The notes: generated from the letters alone by a model not told the origin. A stretch of DNA of 64,000 nucleotides from Mantis religiosa (GCA_030765055.1 CM060953.1:183787898-183851897), one strand, 5' to 3'. Positions 33,135 through 45,288 are shown, counted from the stretch's first letter. Program-made: numbers and translations.

Positions 33135-33275
33135 AACAAATATATACATATATGATAATTTGTAACTTATAAAAACTTCACTTATCTTTTAAGAATTGAT
33201 AAAGATAAAGATAAAAGATAGGTGAAGTTTTTTAAGTTAATTATATTTGTATATATTTACAATTATCTTCACTAA
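33135..33275. repeat. Foldback sequence
   Basis: AAACTTCACTTATCTTTTA at about 33173 pairs with TAAAAGATAGGTGAAGTTT at about 33212 (one mismatch). A looser outer stem of ATAT/GTTA-type sequence extends to both sides. It is AT-rich with no gene, and could be a short foldback element. Confidence 0.55.
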
Positions 33276-33912
33276 GTATACCCACAAATATTTCTAAATA
33301 TTGTAGATTTTATCTATATTCAAAATGCCTTCAAATCCTAGAACCAACAACAGTTTTAAATTTCATCCGAATATTTTAATACCTTTTAGAAAAAGAAAGT
33401 ATATTTTACTTTTATTACGCTAATCAATCAGTACCTTCCATAAGATGCAGAAATCTTATTTTAAAAACGGTAACACCACAACATGAAAAAAAAAAAACCA
33501 CTAGAACGCACTGTAGTTATCACATTCACAGCAGCTGGAATAATAACACCCATTTATGCAATTGGACTGCTCAGTGCCATTGCAGCTTTGAGGGAATGTC
33601 ACGACGTTTTACACAAGCTCTACATACTGGGTTTATATTCAACGATGACTATTCTCAACAAATTTTAAAGATATTAACATAATTTATAACATGTTTACAT
33701 GGTAACCCAGATTTGCTTGACAACGGAATTTGTTTTTCTGATGGACTGAGGACGAAAGCGATTTGCTTTTGAAATCGATTTCTATTAGAAAGAAGAAACA
33801 AGTATTAGCATCAATTTCTTAAAAGTGGAGCCTTAGTAGCAAATATTTATATTTGTGTAATGTTTATTCACTTTTTTAGTTGTTACAGAAAATTATTATA
33901 AACCCTTACATA
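33276..33912. other. No gene recognised
   Basis: AT-rich, no identifiable feature. Confidence 0.5.
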
Positions 33913-33914
33913 TA

Positions 33915-34417
33915 CAGCGCGTCCCAACTGAATCACCCTACTTCAACTTTAGTATTTCCGCCAAACTATTTGAGATATCGAAATGAACTTAACTTTACTA
34001 ATACTTACGACTCATCAAGTTTATATACACAAATCAAGAAAGCCTTATCACTTCCACATGTGCCCCACCAGTCACACGAGTGATATCCAGGCGATGGTCG
34101 AGCTCCCCCCATGTGCGTTGAAGCATTCAAGAGTGACGTTTGCAACAGCATTCTGAATGCACTCACGCAGTTGGCAAACAGTCGCTATTTTTGTCGCATA
34201 CATCCTGTCCTTGACATACCCCAACAACAAATTAAGTCCAGAGGTGTTATGTCGTGCGATCTCGGTGGCCATGCAATTGGTACACCTCTCCCTATCCATC
34301 TACCAGGAACCTCATGATCCAGTGCGTCCCTAACCTCTCTAAACCTTCTAAAGAAATACACCTATATTAATTTACTACCACAAAATGGAAATAGGTCGAT
34401 TCAATTGGGACACCATG
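33915..34417 (-). mobile_element. IS630/Tc1-mariner-type deletion derivative (503 bp)
   Basis: Ends CAGCGCGTCCCAACTGAATC and, from the right, CATGGTGTCCCAATTGAATC are inverted, with TA at 33913-33914 and 34418-34419. The interior keeps only the transposase C-terminus on the minus strand. It therefore looks like an internally deleted element of an autonomous parent. Confidence 0.75.
34072..34360 (-). pseudogene. IS630-type transposase C-terminal fragment
   Basis: Minus-strand frames give a run ending PGRWIGRGVPIAWPPRS, then HDITPLD and, in another frame, LLGYVKDRMYATKI and QLRECIQNAVANVTLECF. This is the common insect DDE transposase C-terminus (WPPRSPDLTPLDFFLWG-like region with the last acidic catalytic residue, then the YVKD helix). 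The normal FFLWG stretch is replaced by a frame change. The catalytic core upstream is deleted. Confidence 0.75.
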
Positions 34418-34419
34418 TA

Positions 34420-35516
34420 TTTTAAAAACAATTTATCTTCCGTGATCGAATTAATTACGAGTACATCATATCTTGAGCGCTTTAAATCTTGTGTCAGCTT
34501 CTCAAGTTTATTTCTTACCAAGTTTCTAGCGAAAATTTCAACTAGACTGGTTACATAGTACGTCGTGAAGACTTTTAAAAGAGCAAAAGTTTAAGAAAAA
34601 TCAAGGTAAGGTAAAAGCCATTGGAAGTAAATGCAGGCCATTAAGTTGTATATTCCTGGGCATTTAAATCGCCATGTCATTTAAGCCTTAAAAGCCAATG
34701 AGAGCAAAAGTTATAGTATGCAGTTAAAGCTGGAGTATTTGACATAAAAAAACGATGTTTTGAATTATTTAGTTGCACTTCAATCTAATATTACGTCTCA
34801 AAAAAAAGCAGTTAATTATTTCCAAGGAATTTGTTATTCTTTATCCATAGCCAGAACGGCAAGCGAACGCTGACCCACTGTTACTTTACATACTCGGATT
34901 CTTTCGCATTGAGTAGTTTTCTTGGTTCTGTTTGGAATATTGACAAGCAACTTTGCTATTTTATGCTAAACTACTAACGTATCTATCAGCGAAAGCCTTT
35001 AAGACTAAAATCTACAATTTTGCTTGGACTGATTTGAAACTGTAACACAATTTTTGTAGTATTAACAATAAACCACAGATCAATTTTCAGACCTTTGTCC
35101 AAAACAGTTCTTGTGATATTAATATATTTATAGTGTTTTATTGTCATTTAATTAAGCTGTTTCACATGATGCAATTTTAGCTTCAGAAAAAATAATACTT
35201 CGCGGTTATACTATAAATACTGTATTAGTAAATTGACGAGATGAACTTTTATTCTGACCCTTGGTTTAGGATAAAAAAAGTTATTCAATTCTCCTTTTAT
35301 TAATTTTTAATATTTGCTTGTGAAATATGCGCTTTGTTATTTAATTGAAAAACACTGGTGACATTATAAACAAATCATCTCATTAATTTCCTTTGGTACT
35401 GCTTTTATCCAAGCACAAAACTTCTCAACCTTCTAATTTGAAAGCTGGATTGTGTAGAGCAATTTATGTTCTGAAAAGGGCTGAAAATTAAAAACACGAG
35501 AAAATCACCAAAATAG
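34420..35516. other. No gene recognised
   Basis: AT-rich, no motif found. Confidence 0.5.
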
Positions 35517-35936
35517 TGTCGACCGCATTGTTGCGAGGAGGCGTGGACGAAGCGCACAAAGAGACAGATAGTGCAGGGCGGAGATAAAAGCTTGCCGAAA
35601 AAGATGAAGAGATAGATAGCTGACTGGAAGTTTCGATTTCTTGTTTGTTACAGAGCATTCCAGAATTGTCTAGAAATATGATTAGAGGATATAAGGAAGC
35701 CGGACTCGCCAGGAGAGGGAGTCGAAGTGGAACTTGATAATCGAGTGCGCACAGCTGTGTTTTGAAAGAGAACTCTTTGTTTGTGGGTATGGCAGACGAA
35801 CTAGAAGATTGTATTTGTGTATGTTACGTAATTCTGCTACTGTAAGGGTTGACCAAAGTGTGTTTCTAGGAAAATAAATAGCATTTTGGAATTTCTGCAA
35901 ACTGGACTTTTAATTCTACGAACCCACAAAGTCACA
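35517..35936 (+). mobile_element. Possible diverged solo LTR
   Basis: The 3' end ACGAACCCACAAAGTCACA matches the end of the LTR at 31134-31623. AATAAA lies about 70 nt before the end. The start TGTCGACC is LTR-like, and the interior has diverged. I could not match a target duplication, so the boundaries and the claim are weaker. Confidence 0.5.
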
Positions 35937-36230
35937 TAATATAAAGCACTATGTACACTTACAAGTGACCTACTTAAATAGTCATATGCCGCAATTTTAA
36001 AGTACTGTATGGCATTAAAAATAAAAGGAAACTGAAGTACGCGGATTACTCTATTTAACTAGGCAAAAAAATATTTTTTGCACTTTTTGAGCAATTTTCA
36101 CAGATGGGTATCCTTAACCACATTAGTCTTAATGACTCTCCCGCCCTCCACCCCCCCCCCAAATACAAACCAACTTTTTACTCACACCTACACTTACACA
36201 CAGTGCTTCTACCTTACACTGAGGACTACA

Positions 36231-36434
36231 GCGTAGGTGGTAGCGAGTTTGTCTCACATTCAAGAGGCCCCGAGTTCGAATCTCAGTCAGGCTCAGTTAT
36301 CTGGGGGCTTTCCCTGGTTTTCCCTTGTCCTGAAAGATGAATGTCGGATATCTCTAAGCTCTATGGTTGCTGGACTCATCTGAGTACATTTCACTCATTT
36401 CATCTGATATGACTTTAACACTGAAGGATATGAA
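36231..36434 (+). mobile_element. SINE-A, single-tail copy
   Basis: A-box-like GCGTAGGTGGTAGCG, CGAGTTCGAATCTCAG (B box), leader TTATCTGGGG, one diverged tail module to CTGAAGGATATG. Confidence 0.8.
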
Positions 36435-36492
36435 TTTAAAAAGAACTGAGGCCTATGGGGAGCTTTTAAAAAAGTTTACGTCTTTTTAATAA

Positions 36493-36672
36493 TTGGGCCA
36501 TACAGGATAATGAATGAGATAGGTGAACTCATACTCAAATAAGCCCGGAAAGCTTAGTTACCAAACGTTCTTCTTTCAGGCTAAGGGCAAATCCCCGAAA
36601 AATACATTTTCCTTAATCGAGATTCGAACTCGGGACCTCTTGAATGTGAGACAGATATAGTATCACCACAAC
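36493..36672 (-). mobile_element. SINE-A, degraded copy
   Basis: Minus strand: CACATTCAAGAGGTCCCGAG, TTCGAATCTCG, then a leader and an eroded tail module. It lies opposite in orientation to the copy 60 bp to its left. Confidence 0.75.
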
Positions 36673-37999
36673 ACATAGCAACGCGTAGCATTCTTGAACA
36701 CCTTATTAAATAATTATAATTTCATTTGTTACAGTGGTTGTGGAGCAAACTGTTAAAACAAACCAACAATTTAACAAATAATGCAAACAACTTAATATGA
36801 AACAATGAAAGTGTTCCTGCAATTAAATAGAAAAAGAATAATGTGTTATTTAAAATGTTTGCTCACAAGACACACACTGTATAATAATGGCTGAACTGTT
36901 TTGTTTATTTTTGTAAAATGCTGCTTTCATACTTTTACTTTCTAACGTGTCCTTGTATTTATTTTTAAAAATACATTATATCTTACTTCTGAAAAATCCT
37001 GTATCTTACAATGTTAAGAATTAACATTAATAACAGTCTGTTGACGTCATCCCAAGCTGTTTATGTAGCACACCCTATATATAGTACAGATATTTAGTCC
37101 AAATGATGTAAAAATAACTTCTTTTTGACAATGCTGTATATCGTAATCTGGTTAACAGATGAGGACTCACCTCTAGGCCGACACAATCCTGCCCCCAACC
37201 TACACAATGCTGTTGTTTATGCAAAGGGTCAGGTGCGTTGGGTCGTTGATCCACGGTTAGCATGCAGACGGTGAGCGTCAACGTCGCGACGATTACCTCC
37301 CAGGGGTGGGAAGCGCAGATCTCCCCGTGCGCTCGAAACAGCCATCCCACCATATCGGCTCCCTGGAAAAAACCATAGCAACATTAACAAAACTCAAACT
37401 TATTTCATCATTTTTTGTCGTTAATGTGTGTATGCTCTCCATGCATAATGCATACTTCAACAATTTGTAGCCAAATCACACATTTAATACAAATACAACC
37501 GTCTGAAGAATGAATGCAAACGTCCAACAATGGAAGCTTGTGTAGGAAAAAAAAAAAAAACAGATAAGCGGTACTAGACAGAGGCAATTCTTCCTTGATG
37601 CGTTTGAATCGCCGAGTCACCTACTTGTTTTTGAATAATTTACATAGTTATGTTTTATGTTCTAGCATTTAATTTTCCTTTTAAAAAGTTCTCCAAATTA
37701 TATTCTGTAATGGAGCCGCTCTCTTGGCGTCCGCGCGTCGATAATGCAGCTAGCTTACTGCCCACTAGTGATTCGTTATTAAAAGACCAAGATGACCGTA
37801 ACACTTGAGGAGAAGTTGGAGAGGCAAAATGAATTGCTGGTTACCATGGCTACGGATTCGATTCGTAGAAGCCGTATATTCCGCACTAAATCGTGCTGCC
37901 AACACAATACAGGACTTTCTTCCTATCTTTTCGTTTATTTGAAAATAAATTTGTTAGTAGAAGTGGTAAAACGTTTGAAATGAAATGTGTAGTGTTTAA
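36673..37999. other. No gene recognised
   Basis: Open frames under 95 codons without domains. 37140-37340 is GC-richer but shows no recognisable motif. Confidence 0.45.
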
Positions 38000-38226
38000 C
38001 GCCCGCTTTTACTACATACGGCACCGCAGGCGATGACATTGATGATACATGAGATGAAGATGGAGCACCGGTGGAATGAGATAGCGGGGGAAACCGGAGA
38101 TCCCGGAGAAAACCCGCCCCAGCACCGTGTTGTCCACCACAAATCTCACTTTGCAGTCGCCTGGGATCGAACCCGGGCCGCCTTGGTGAGAGCCAAGCGG
38201 TCTAGCCACTGAGCCACGGCGTGGCC
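38000..38226 (-). mobile_element. tRNA-derived SINE, family B, complete head
   Basis: Minus strand: GGCCACGCCGTGGCTCAGTG (A box), TAGACCGCTTGGCTCTC, GGGTTCGATCCC (B box), GCAAAGTGAGATTTGTGG, GGTTTTCTCCGGGATCTCC and a C/T-rich end. It is the reference copy for the fragment at 388-590. Confidence 0.8.
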
Positions 38227-38373
38227 TGTAAAACGCTTGAAGCGAGCCCCGCGTGTCATGTGCTACTGCTTATTATCAGTTTATATCCTGAGTAAAAACA
38301 TGATTTTTTATGTGATCAGTGATTATTGTCTGATATGTGAGGTGTTTAATTTTTCATATTTAAGGGATTTGCA

Positions 38374-38640
38374 ATGAATCTAACACACGACTTGGTGTGT
38401 TCCATTCTCCAAACACCCTTTTCTTTCTGGAAAAATGACGACAAAAGCGACGTGGTAAATGCTGGTAAGCCAACACTAGTGCTTTGTTTAGAAAAAATTC
38501 GCAGCGGAGCATCTTCAAAATACACCAGGACATTTAAAACTCGTTGGTATGAGGAACATAATTATGTCGGATTGAAGGAGCTGAGAAAAAACACTATAAC
38601 TAGACCGCGGAAACAAAATGCAGTTGGAGGCGTGGCTTAC
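38374..38640 (+). pseudogene. Possible TTF-type zinc-finger (hAT/ZMYM1-like) transposase fragment
   Basis: The open frame starting at ATG 38374 includes GASSKYTRTFKTRWYEEHN, resembling the Arg/Phe ... Trp-Tyr segment at the start of the TTF-type zinc finger in hAT-related and ZMYM1-like proteins. The expected Cys-rich WLCG ... WPC part after it is not readable, so the domain is broken. The rest of the 152-codon frame is not recognisable. Identification by memory of the pattern only. Confidence 0.35.
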
Positions 38641-39480
38641 CACCACTGGAGTCATCTAGCTTTCCCCCTCTACCGTCATTTTAGATTACCTCTCCTCCAT
38701 CGCGCGGGCTGCACTGGTTATCTGTTTAACTGGTTTTCGCATTCACCGTTACATTCACTCTTTGCATTTTCTTCCGAATCAGTGCTTTGTTCCTTAGGAT
38801 TTAAAGAAACTGTGATACTATTTATTTGTTGATCGATTGTAAGGTCATGTCTGAGGTAATTATTTTCTGTTAACGTTGAAAATCAAAACAATATTTAAAT
38901 ACACGCATTTCGTGTGGTTTGAGCTCTGTCGCATGCAGGAAGGGAGGGGTGGGAGTCATGTGATGCTTGGATGGCGTAGAAGGGGAGAAGGCTGTCCTCG
39001 CACATGCGCACACCGACCGCATTTTGTTTGCGGTCTACCTGTAACGAAATTGCAGACGCCCTTCAGGGAAGCTCACGTCTATATATTGTAAAATACAATG
39101 AGAACGTTAAGCTTAACAGGCATTTCATGCAATATCCCATTAGGGTAGTAGACAAGAAATGACATTTCGTGGACATAATGAAAGCGAGGACTCTTTAAAA
39201 ATAATGTTAAGGAACTTTTGGATTCATATACAGAGGGAAGACCCATTGCAATTCAAAACATTCCAGTATAAAATCCATTTTTGCGATGCTGATTTTGCGA
39301 ATTTAGGTTAGCCAATTTTCGGAGTCACCTAATTAATTCGCCCAAAGCCGCGCCTGGTATTACGTCACCATTCCCTGTACCGTTCGGCAATACAGCAGTT
39401 GAGTCTCTTACAGTGGACGGCTTCACATCAAGTCAAAATACAAACAACGCCATTCGAAGTCATATAAAATTAATATTCAA
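38641..39480. other. No gene recognised
   Basis: No domain or shared repeat seen. Confidence 0.5.
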
Positions 39481-39499
39481 TGCGTTACGGTTTTATAAA

Positions 39500-39860
39500 G
39501 AAGAGAAAGTAAGTGTCTAATTATTACGTTAAATAATGCTGCTGCAGCAACGCCAGTGAACGAACTGTACGTAATATAGTGAAAGAGGTTCGAGGTTCAA
39601 AATTCAAAGTACGAGAGAAAAATATCGCCCACATCCAAAAAGGTTCCAACGAGATGAGTTTGAAAAATATGTGGTACACAGAAGTTGCTCGGAGAAGAGA
39701 GAAATTCCTACGTACCTAAGCTCATGAATGTTGTCAAAGAAAAAGTCCCTTTTAAAGGTAGAAAGACAATTTCTGGAGAATACTTAGACATGGTATATCG
39801 ATTTAGCAAGTACAAAAATATACGTCGTGTTATGTACATGTTCAGATGTTTTGATGGCCA
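39500..39860 (+). pseudogene. DDE transposase N-terminal helix-turn-helix fragment, frameshifted
   Basis: Across frames the segment gives ATPVNE, TVRNIVKEVRGSKFKVRE, YRPHPKRFQRDEFEKYVV and, after a shift, KLMNVVKEKVPFKGRKTI then EYLDMVYRF. This order (nuclear HTH, RxxP linker, FEKxVVHR, xLLxxVKEKxxFKG, LxxMGF) is that of the DNA-binding half of a transposase family common in insects. At least two frameshifts break it, and no DDE catalytic half follows. Confidence 0.55.
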
Positions 39861-40062
39861 GACTGTACTGTAGTATACTTTTGCCTTCTCTGAACTCTAA
39901 ACCGTGTGACCTCCCCGAACAACTGCACTCATTCGTCACACAGGTAATACATTAAACATAAATGTATACACTAATTAAATCACCAACAAGTTTGTAGCTA
40001 AAGCAACTCCATCAGAGATTCATCGATTGCCTCTCCACACCAAAACGGCATCAATTTAATTA

Positions 40063-40400
40063 TTTACATGTAGGGGTAGCGCCTATGGTATGCATTCGGG
40101 AGACTGAGAGTTCGATTCCCGTGGGTGATCTTCTTGGTCCATTTCCTGCCCCTCCAATTCATTTCGATTAACGTTTTATCCTGAGTAACTGTTTTATGTT
40201 TTTACATGTGCACGGCAGAGAATTTCCTCTGTAAATTCTTATCTTTCGGATCGGAAGCCCCGGGCCCTCAGAAACGCTCAAACTCCCAAGGAGGAGAGCC
40301 CGTTGCATGAACCACCAACGGCGAGCTCTATTCTGTAAATGTTGGAGAACCTGCCCTCTGATGTCTCTTCTTTTTCACCTTGTCCCTTCCTCCCAGAATA
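40063..40400 (+). mobile_element. Possible tRNA-derived SINE, separate family
   Basis: GGGGTAGCGCCTATGG (A-box-like) and GAGTTCGATTCCCG (B box) lie 40 nt apart, followed by a body with CCCCGGGCCCTCAG. There is no second copy in the window, so this is tentative. Confidence 0.4.
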
Positions 40401-40439
40401 TAAGTTGTTTTTAGAGGTACATACAAGTATTTCTAAAAA

Positions 40440-41655
40440 TGCACTTTTTTAGTGGGGGAGTCTCAAAACCTGCATTTCCGGTGAAATCTCAGTATCTATC
40501 GAAATTTTGTGTGGAATACAATTCCTCTACTAAGCTTTAGTAGAAAAGGTAAACAGTATCGTCGAAAAATGCCGTATTATATTTTAACGAAAATTACATT
40601 TTAATGATCATGTTTCTACCTCTCAAAATGCTGTCCTTGAAACTCCGCAACATTTTCATGGCATTACGAGAAACAATTGAATAGCGACAACATTTTAAGC
40701 AATTGATAAAGCAATGGCACATTTAAACCAATAATAAAGGCCACTTCCAAAATTGTTAATTCCACAAAACATGGTTGAAATAAAGTGTGTGCGTTTAAAC
40801 AGACACAGATTTCTGTATAATAATTTTTTTACTGTTAAAAGTTACAATAATTATTCAGAATGAACATGCTACTCATAATGAATGTTTCTTACTGTAAAAA
40901 AAAAAAGTCCTACGTCAGCCACATGTTGCCTCATTGGCTTTTAAAGTCCAACACTGAAGGCAAGTGGTACTACGAGACTGCACATTTGTTGTTATTGAGT
41001 CAAATCGTGGGATTTAAGTGCAGTTTTACTGCCGACAGTAAAATGTTTAGGCCATAAGTATTTTCAGCTTTCACTCGTCGGAGGCAGCTGACGTATTACC
41101 ACAAAAACCCTCGTGGTCTCCAATAAAGCGCTGTTCCGTGGGAAAGTTTACACGCACATTAATCTGCGGTATGTTGGTTTACCATACACGCTAATAGGGG
41201 ACACTTCCAAACCGGATATGCTAGCACCACTACCCAAAAATAACGCCATGAAGTTTACTTTTATCTCTTTATGGAAGGAAGTTTGTGTTTACTAGGAAGA
41301 AGAAATTCCAGGAACTACCCTAACTTCATAAATCCAACATAAACCTAGCGGTTGTAACATGCCTAACAGACTATACAGGGTGATCTAACTGGAGAAGATA
41401 TTCTAATGTATCTAAAATTAGATGTGAATCAATTCCTAAAGCATCTTTCATTAGCTGCAGTATAGTTCCTTGCTATCCTGTTTCCATCCACTACGCAAAT
41501 CACGTAATAGGAACTGGTTTCACTTTATTGTTGTGAATATTCTTAGTAGCGATGTCAGTCCAATTTTAAAATGAACTACATTTGTGTTTACATTACTCAA
41601 ATTTTAATTCAACCTTTCTGTTTTTTCTTTACGTTACAGGCTAGAATCACAAAAG
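40440..41655. other. No gene recognised
   Basis: Includes TCTCAAAACCTGCATTTCC and GGTGAAATCTCAGTAT (40466-40501), a segment repeated with few changes at 56786-56819. Otherwise nothing identifiable. Confidence 0.5.
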
Positions 41656-41872
41656 CTGGGTCCACCTCTGTAGAATAGGTGGTAGTGTGTCTGCCTCACG
41701 TTCAAAAAGTTCCGAGCTCGAATCTCGGTTAGGGTGTGTAATCTGGATAAGGTTTTCTTCCCCCAGTGACTTCCCTTATCTTGAAAGATGAATGTCGGAT
41801 ACTTGTAAACTCTATCGAACCTGGGCTCATTTGAGGATCATTTCATTCATCGTACGGAACGCCTAACTGCCC
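41656..41872 (+). mobile_element. SINE-A, single-tail copy
   Basis: CCTCTGTAGAATAGGTGG head, CTGCCTCACGTTCAA, GAGCTCGAATCTCGG (B box with one change), leader, one tail module ending CATCGTACGG. Confidence 0.83.
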
Positions 41873-42189
41873 TAGCTAGTGACTTCTAATTGTATTGCAA
41901 CATGCAATTTGTCTAATGACTTTTAGCCAGAGAAGTCATTATAAATGCAAATTATTGCAATTATATTTCTATCCCGAAGAGCGAGCGGGATGGCTCAGGC
42001 GGTTTCGTCTGTGGCCCGTTTTCGGGAGTCCAGGTTCGATTCCCGTGGCCGACGTACCTTACCCATAGGTTTTTTCGGGGGTTTCCCGAGTCGCTAGGCG
42101 AATGCTGGGTAGGTTAATTACATCCCCTCGAATTTCCTGTCCCTCCATTTCATCTCCAGTATCATGTCATATCATCTCTCATCTGGTGG

Positions 42190-42610
<421 letters not shown>

Positions 42611-43168
42611 TCATCTGGTGGTCTCTTTCAGGGTAGAAGTGTCAGCGGGTGTCTCGGCGGTACATGGCGGGATGATATGCTCTGAGGAAAACTACTTCCT
42701 CCTCCGGTAGGTCGGTTGCCGATCTCCGCTCCTCTGCTGGGACCATTTCGGGACTACCAGCCAGGGACCTCTGGGGCTCGGATCGCCTATCTGGGACCTT
42801 TAGGGTTCGGCTGCTGGGCTCGTTGCCGTCCCGCTGTAGGGGAGCGAGTGCGTGGTCCTGGCCTGCCGGGAGAAGTCTCTATCCAAGTAAACTGTACGGA
42901 CTCTGCCCTCTGTTCTGTCGTGGCTCCTTGGGTCGGCCGCCCTCCATCTCCTTCGCCTCATCTTTCCTCCCGGGGGTGCCCCACTTGGGGGCATAGGAAC
43001 AATGGGCCCATTATGGTGGCCTACGTACCGAATCCCCTCCCTAATGAAATTCTAATCCTATCCCGATGGTATGGGCCGGCTGTTGGACCCGCGACCTTGG
43101 GATGAGTAGACCAGCGCCTAACCGAGCTTTATTTACTACGATAGGTAAGCAGTTACACGTGTATTATA

Positions 43169-44053
43169 GAAGGGCTGTTCAATAAAGAATGTTCATAATT
43201 TTTTACGGTCATAATTTTTCGCACTAAAATTCAATCTTATTATATTCTGTAGTTTCATTGTTGGTACTCCTGATTCCCGCCTGTGAGAAGCAGACAAGTT
43301 CATACATGTTCAGTAGCGCCTACGGCCGCAATGGAGGTAACATGCAGTTAAAGTTGATGTTAGAGGAAGATCCGGAGTTTCTTTCAAACGTAATCACTGC
43401 TGATGAAGGTTGGCTACATCATTTTGATCCTGAGAGCAAACAGCAAAGCTCAGTGTCGAAATCTCCTTCATCACCAACCACCAGAAAAGCAAAAGTGGTT
43501 GCTTCTGCTGGGAAAGATATGGTCATCTCATTCTTTTATATTCATGGAATGGTTTATCAACATGTTGTTCCTGCACACACATCAGTAACTGGACAATACT
43601 ACAGCGATGTCCTGAAAACATTGCAAGTCCATATCAGGCGCAAAAGACCACATTTCCATGAAGTAGGCTGGATGCTGCACCACGATAATGCGCGGTCACA
43701 TATTGCCAATGTTGTTACTGAATATCTTGCAAAAATCAACGTGAGGTGCATCCCTCACCCTCCCTATAGTCCGCATTAGGTCCATGTGAATTTTTTTCTA
43801 TTCTCCAACTTGAAGAAACGCCTTCGTGGGAGGCATTATCCATCATCAGAAGCAGTGGTGAAGGCTGTGGAGGCGATTTTGCAGGATCTCTCAAAAAATT
43901 GTTTCCAGCATGTCTTTGAAGACTGCCAGAAACACTGGGACAAGTGCATCGCATTCACGGGAGACTATTTTGAGAAGGACCATCAAAATTATCAGGATGA
44001 GTAAAGGTACGTTGTCAAAAAATTTGTGATCATTCTTTATTGAACAGTCCTCG
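43169..44053 (+). mobile_element. mariner element, internally deleted (885 bp)
   Basis: Ends GAAGGGCTGTTCAATAAAG and, from the right, CGAGGACTGTTCAATAAAG are inverted for about 25 nt. TA flanks both sides (43167-43168, 44054-44055). At 885 bp it lacks about 400 bp, including the N-terminal DNA-binding half of the transposase. Confidence 0.9.
43258..44004 (+). pseudogene. mariner transposase catalytic part, defective
   Basis: The readable protein starts in the catalytic half. TADEGWLHHFDPESKQQ holds the first Asp and HHDNARSHIANVV the second. At the third, PPYSP is followed by His and a stop (43777-43779), and the expected Asp before FFLF reads Asn. The C-terminus continues as NLKKRLRGRHYPS to FEKDHQNYQ. 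The missing Asp and the stop make it inactive even apart from the N-terminal deletion. It is a different mariner lineage from 17372-18706, judged by its TIR and TADEGW motif. Confidence 0.9.
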
Positions 44054-44055
44054 TA

Positions 44056-44818
44056 TGATCCCGAATAGAACGTGCACAGTTTGCTACAAAATCTACCTCT
44101 GAAATCCATTACACGCAGTACACGCCACTATAAGCCAAAAAGAGGGCACGCTTATGATGTCAACAAAATAACCGGAGTCTAATAAAAATGTGTGTAAACA
44201 GAGAAAGCACATGGTAGATGTAAACATTCCTCAGACAATATCATGATGCAACTACCAGGTCATTATCACAGGGAAAGTGGAAAACCTTGACAGAGTTTGC
44301 ACAACTCAGACAGCAATTGGAGTCGACGTGAAAATGGACCATGGTTCACTGAGGTTCGCTTGGGTTTTTATTACTGGTCTTTCATTATTACTGTGTTCTG
44401 TATGAAGCAGAAAGACGTTAAGTGTTTTTTTGTAAACGGTTTTCGTCGCAGATCACATGTGGTATGTATACGCAGGGCTTCTGACATACACGCTTCTTAT
44501 TTAGATCTTTCCAATAGTTTTACCAAAATCGACAACTTCAACTACGCTGTTCTTGAATAGCTGTCCATATTATTCCAGTAGGCAATTCAAATGCCATAAT
44601 CAAGAGTGGTAATACTGTTTTATGATTATGTTGGATGCCTCCTCCTGTTTCAGTTATTAAATTTAAAACCCTTCTGGTATTACAATCCCAGATTTAAAAA
44701 AACACTTTTCTCGCATATAATTTTAATTTTCAATTGAACAGAACTAAACGTGAATTCAAAAACATTACAAAATAAATATTAAAAGCAGAAGCATTATTAA
44801 CAGTGAAGTATTCTTCAT
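44056..44818. other. No gene recognised
   Basis: Open frame of 87 codons at 44297-44560 without a domain. Confidence 0.5.
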
Positions 44819-45288
44819 ATTTAAGTTTGATTCATAAGTCACTATGTTTACACTCAAACTTCACTTACTTGTTGTTGTATAATTGAAACCAGAGGAACCA
44901 GAGGAACATTAAGTTGAAACAAACAGAAAAATCTGCAGTTTCACACCATTTTTGGACAGAAAACCACAACATTGGCCACAACATTAAACTGTTAAAATCT
45001 TTAAGTACACCCATAGAATTGGATATTTGGGAAAAAATATTCATAAACAAAAACCGTGATAAAGTTATAAATTTTGAAATCCCGGCATTAAATGAAGTAT
45101 TAAAACTTAGTGACCCTAACACCAGATGGCAGAGTGATCGGAGCTCCGTAGTAGTGGAAGAAGAGGAAGGTTCATTTAGTCACCAAACAGCTGAGGATGA
45201 GATCGAATGATCTTGAAAACGTTTCAATTATACAACAAGTAAGTGAAGTTTGAGTGTAAACATAGTGACTCATAAATCAAACTTAAAT
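44819..45288 (+). mobile_element. Penelope-like element, 5'-truncated, with inverted terminal repeat
   Basis: The 3' terminal 68 bp (45221-45288) recur inverted at the truncated 5' end (44819-44888). Between them lies the end of the GIY-YIG protein and its 3' UTR. The copy at 48790-49772 has the same right end. Inverted addition of the terminal repeat at a truncated 5' end is a known habit of Penelope-like elements. Confidence 0.85.
44890..45210 (+). pseudogene. Penelope-like GIY-YIG protein, C-terminal fragment
   Basis: About 98 readable residues from KQTEKSAVSHHFWTENH through LDIWEKIFINKNRDKV to the acidic EEEEGSFSHQTAEDEIE end, nearly identical to the copy at 49285-49692. The GIY-YIG motif itself lies upstream of the truncation point and is absent. 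A short direct repeat ACCAGAGGA at the junction (44888-44904) marks the join. Confidence 0.85.

Noticed and set aside
42716..43105. 129-codon GC-rich open frame
   Set aside because: It lies in the body of SINE C, whose other copy at 4545-5090 does not keep the frame.
44297..44560. 87-codon open frame
   Set aside because: No recognisable domain and surrounded by mobile-element remains.
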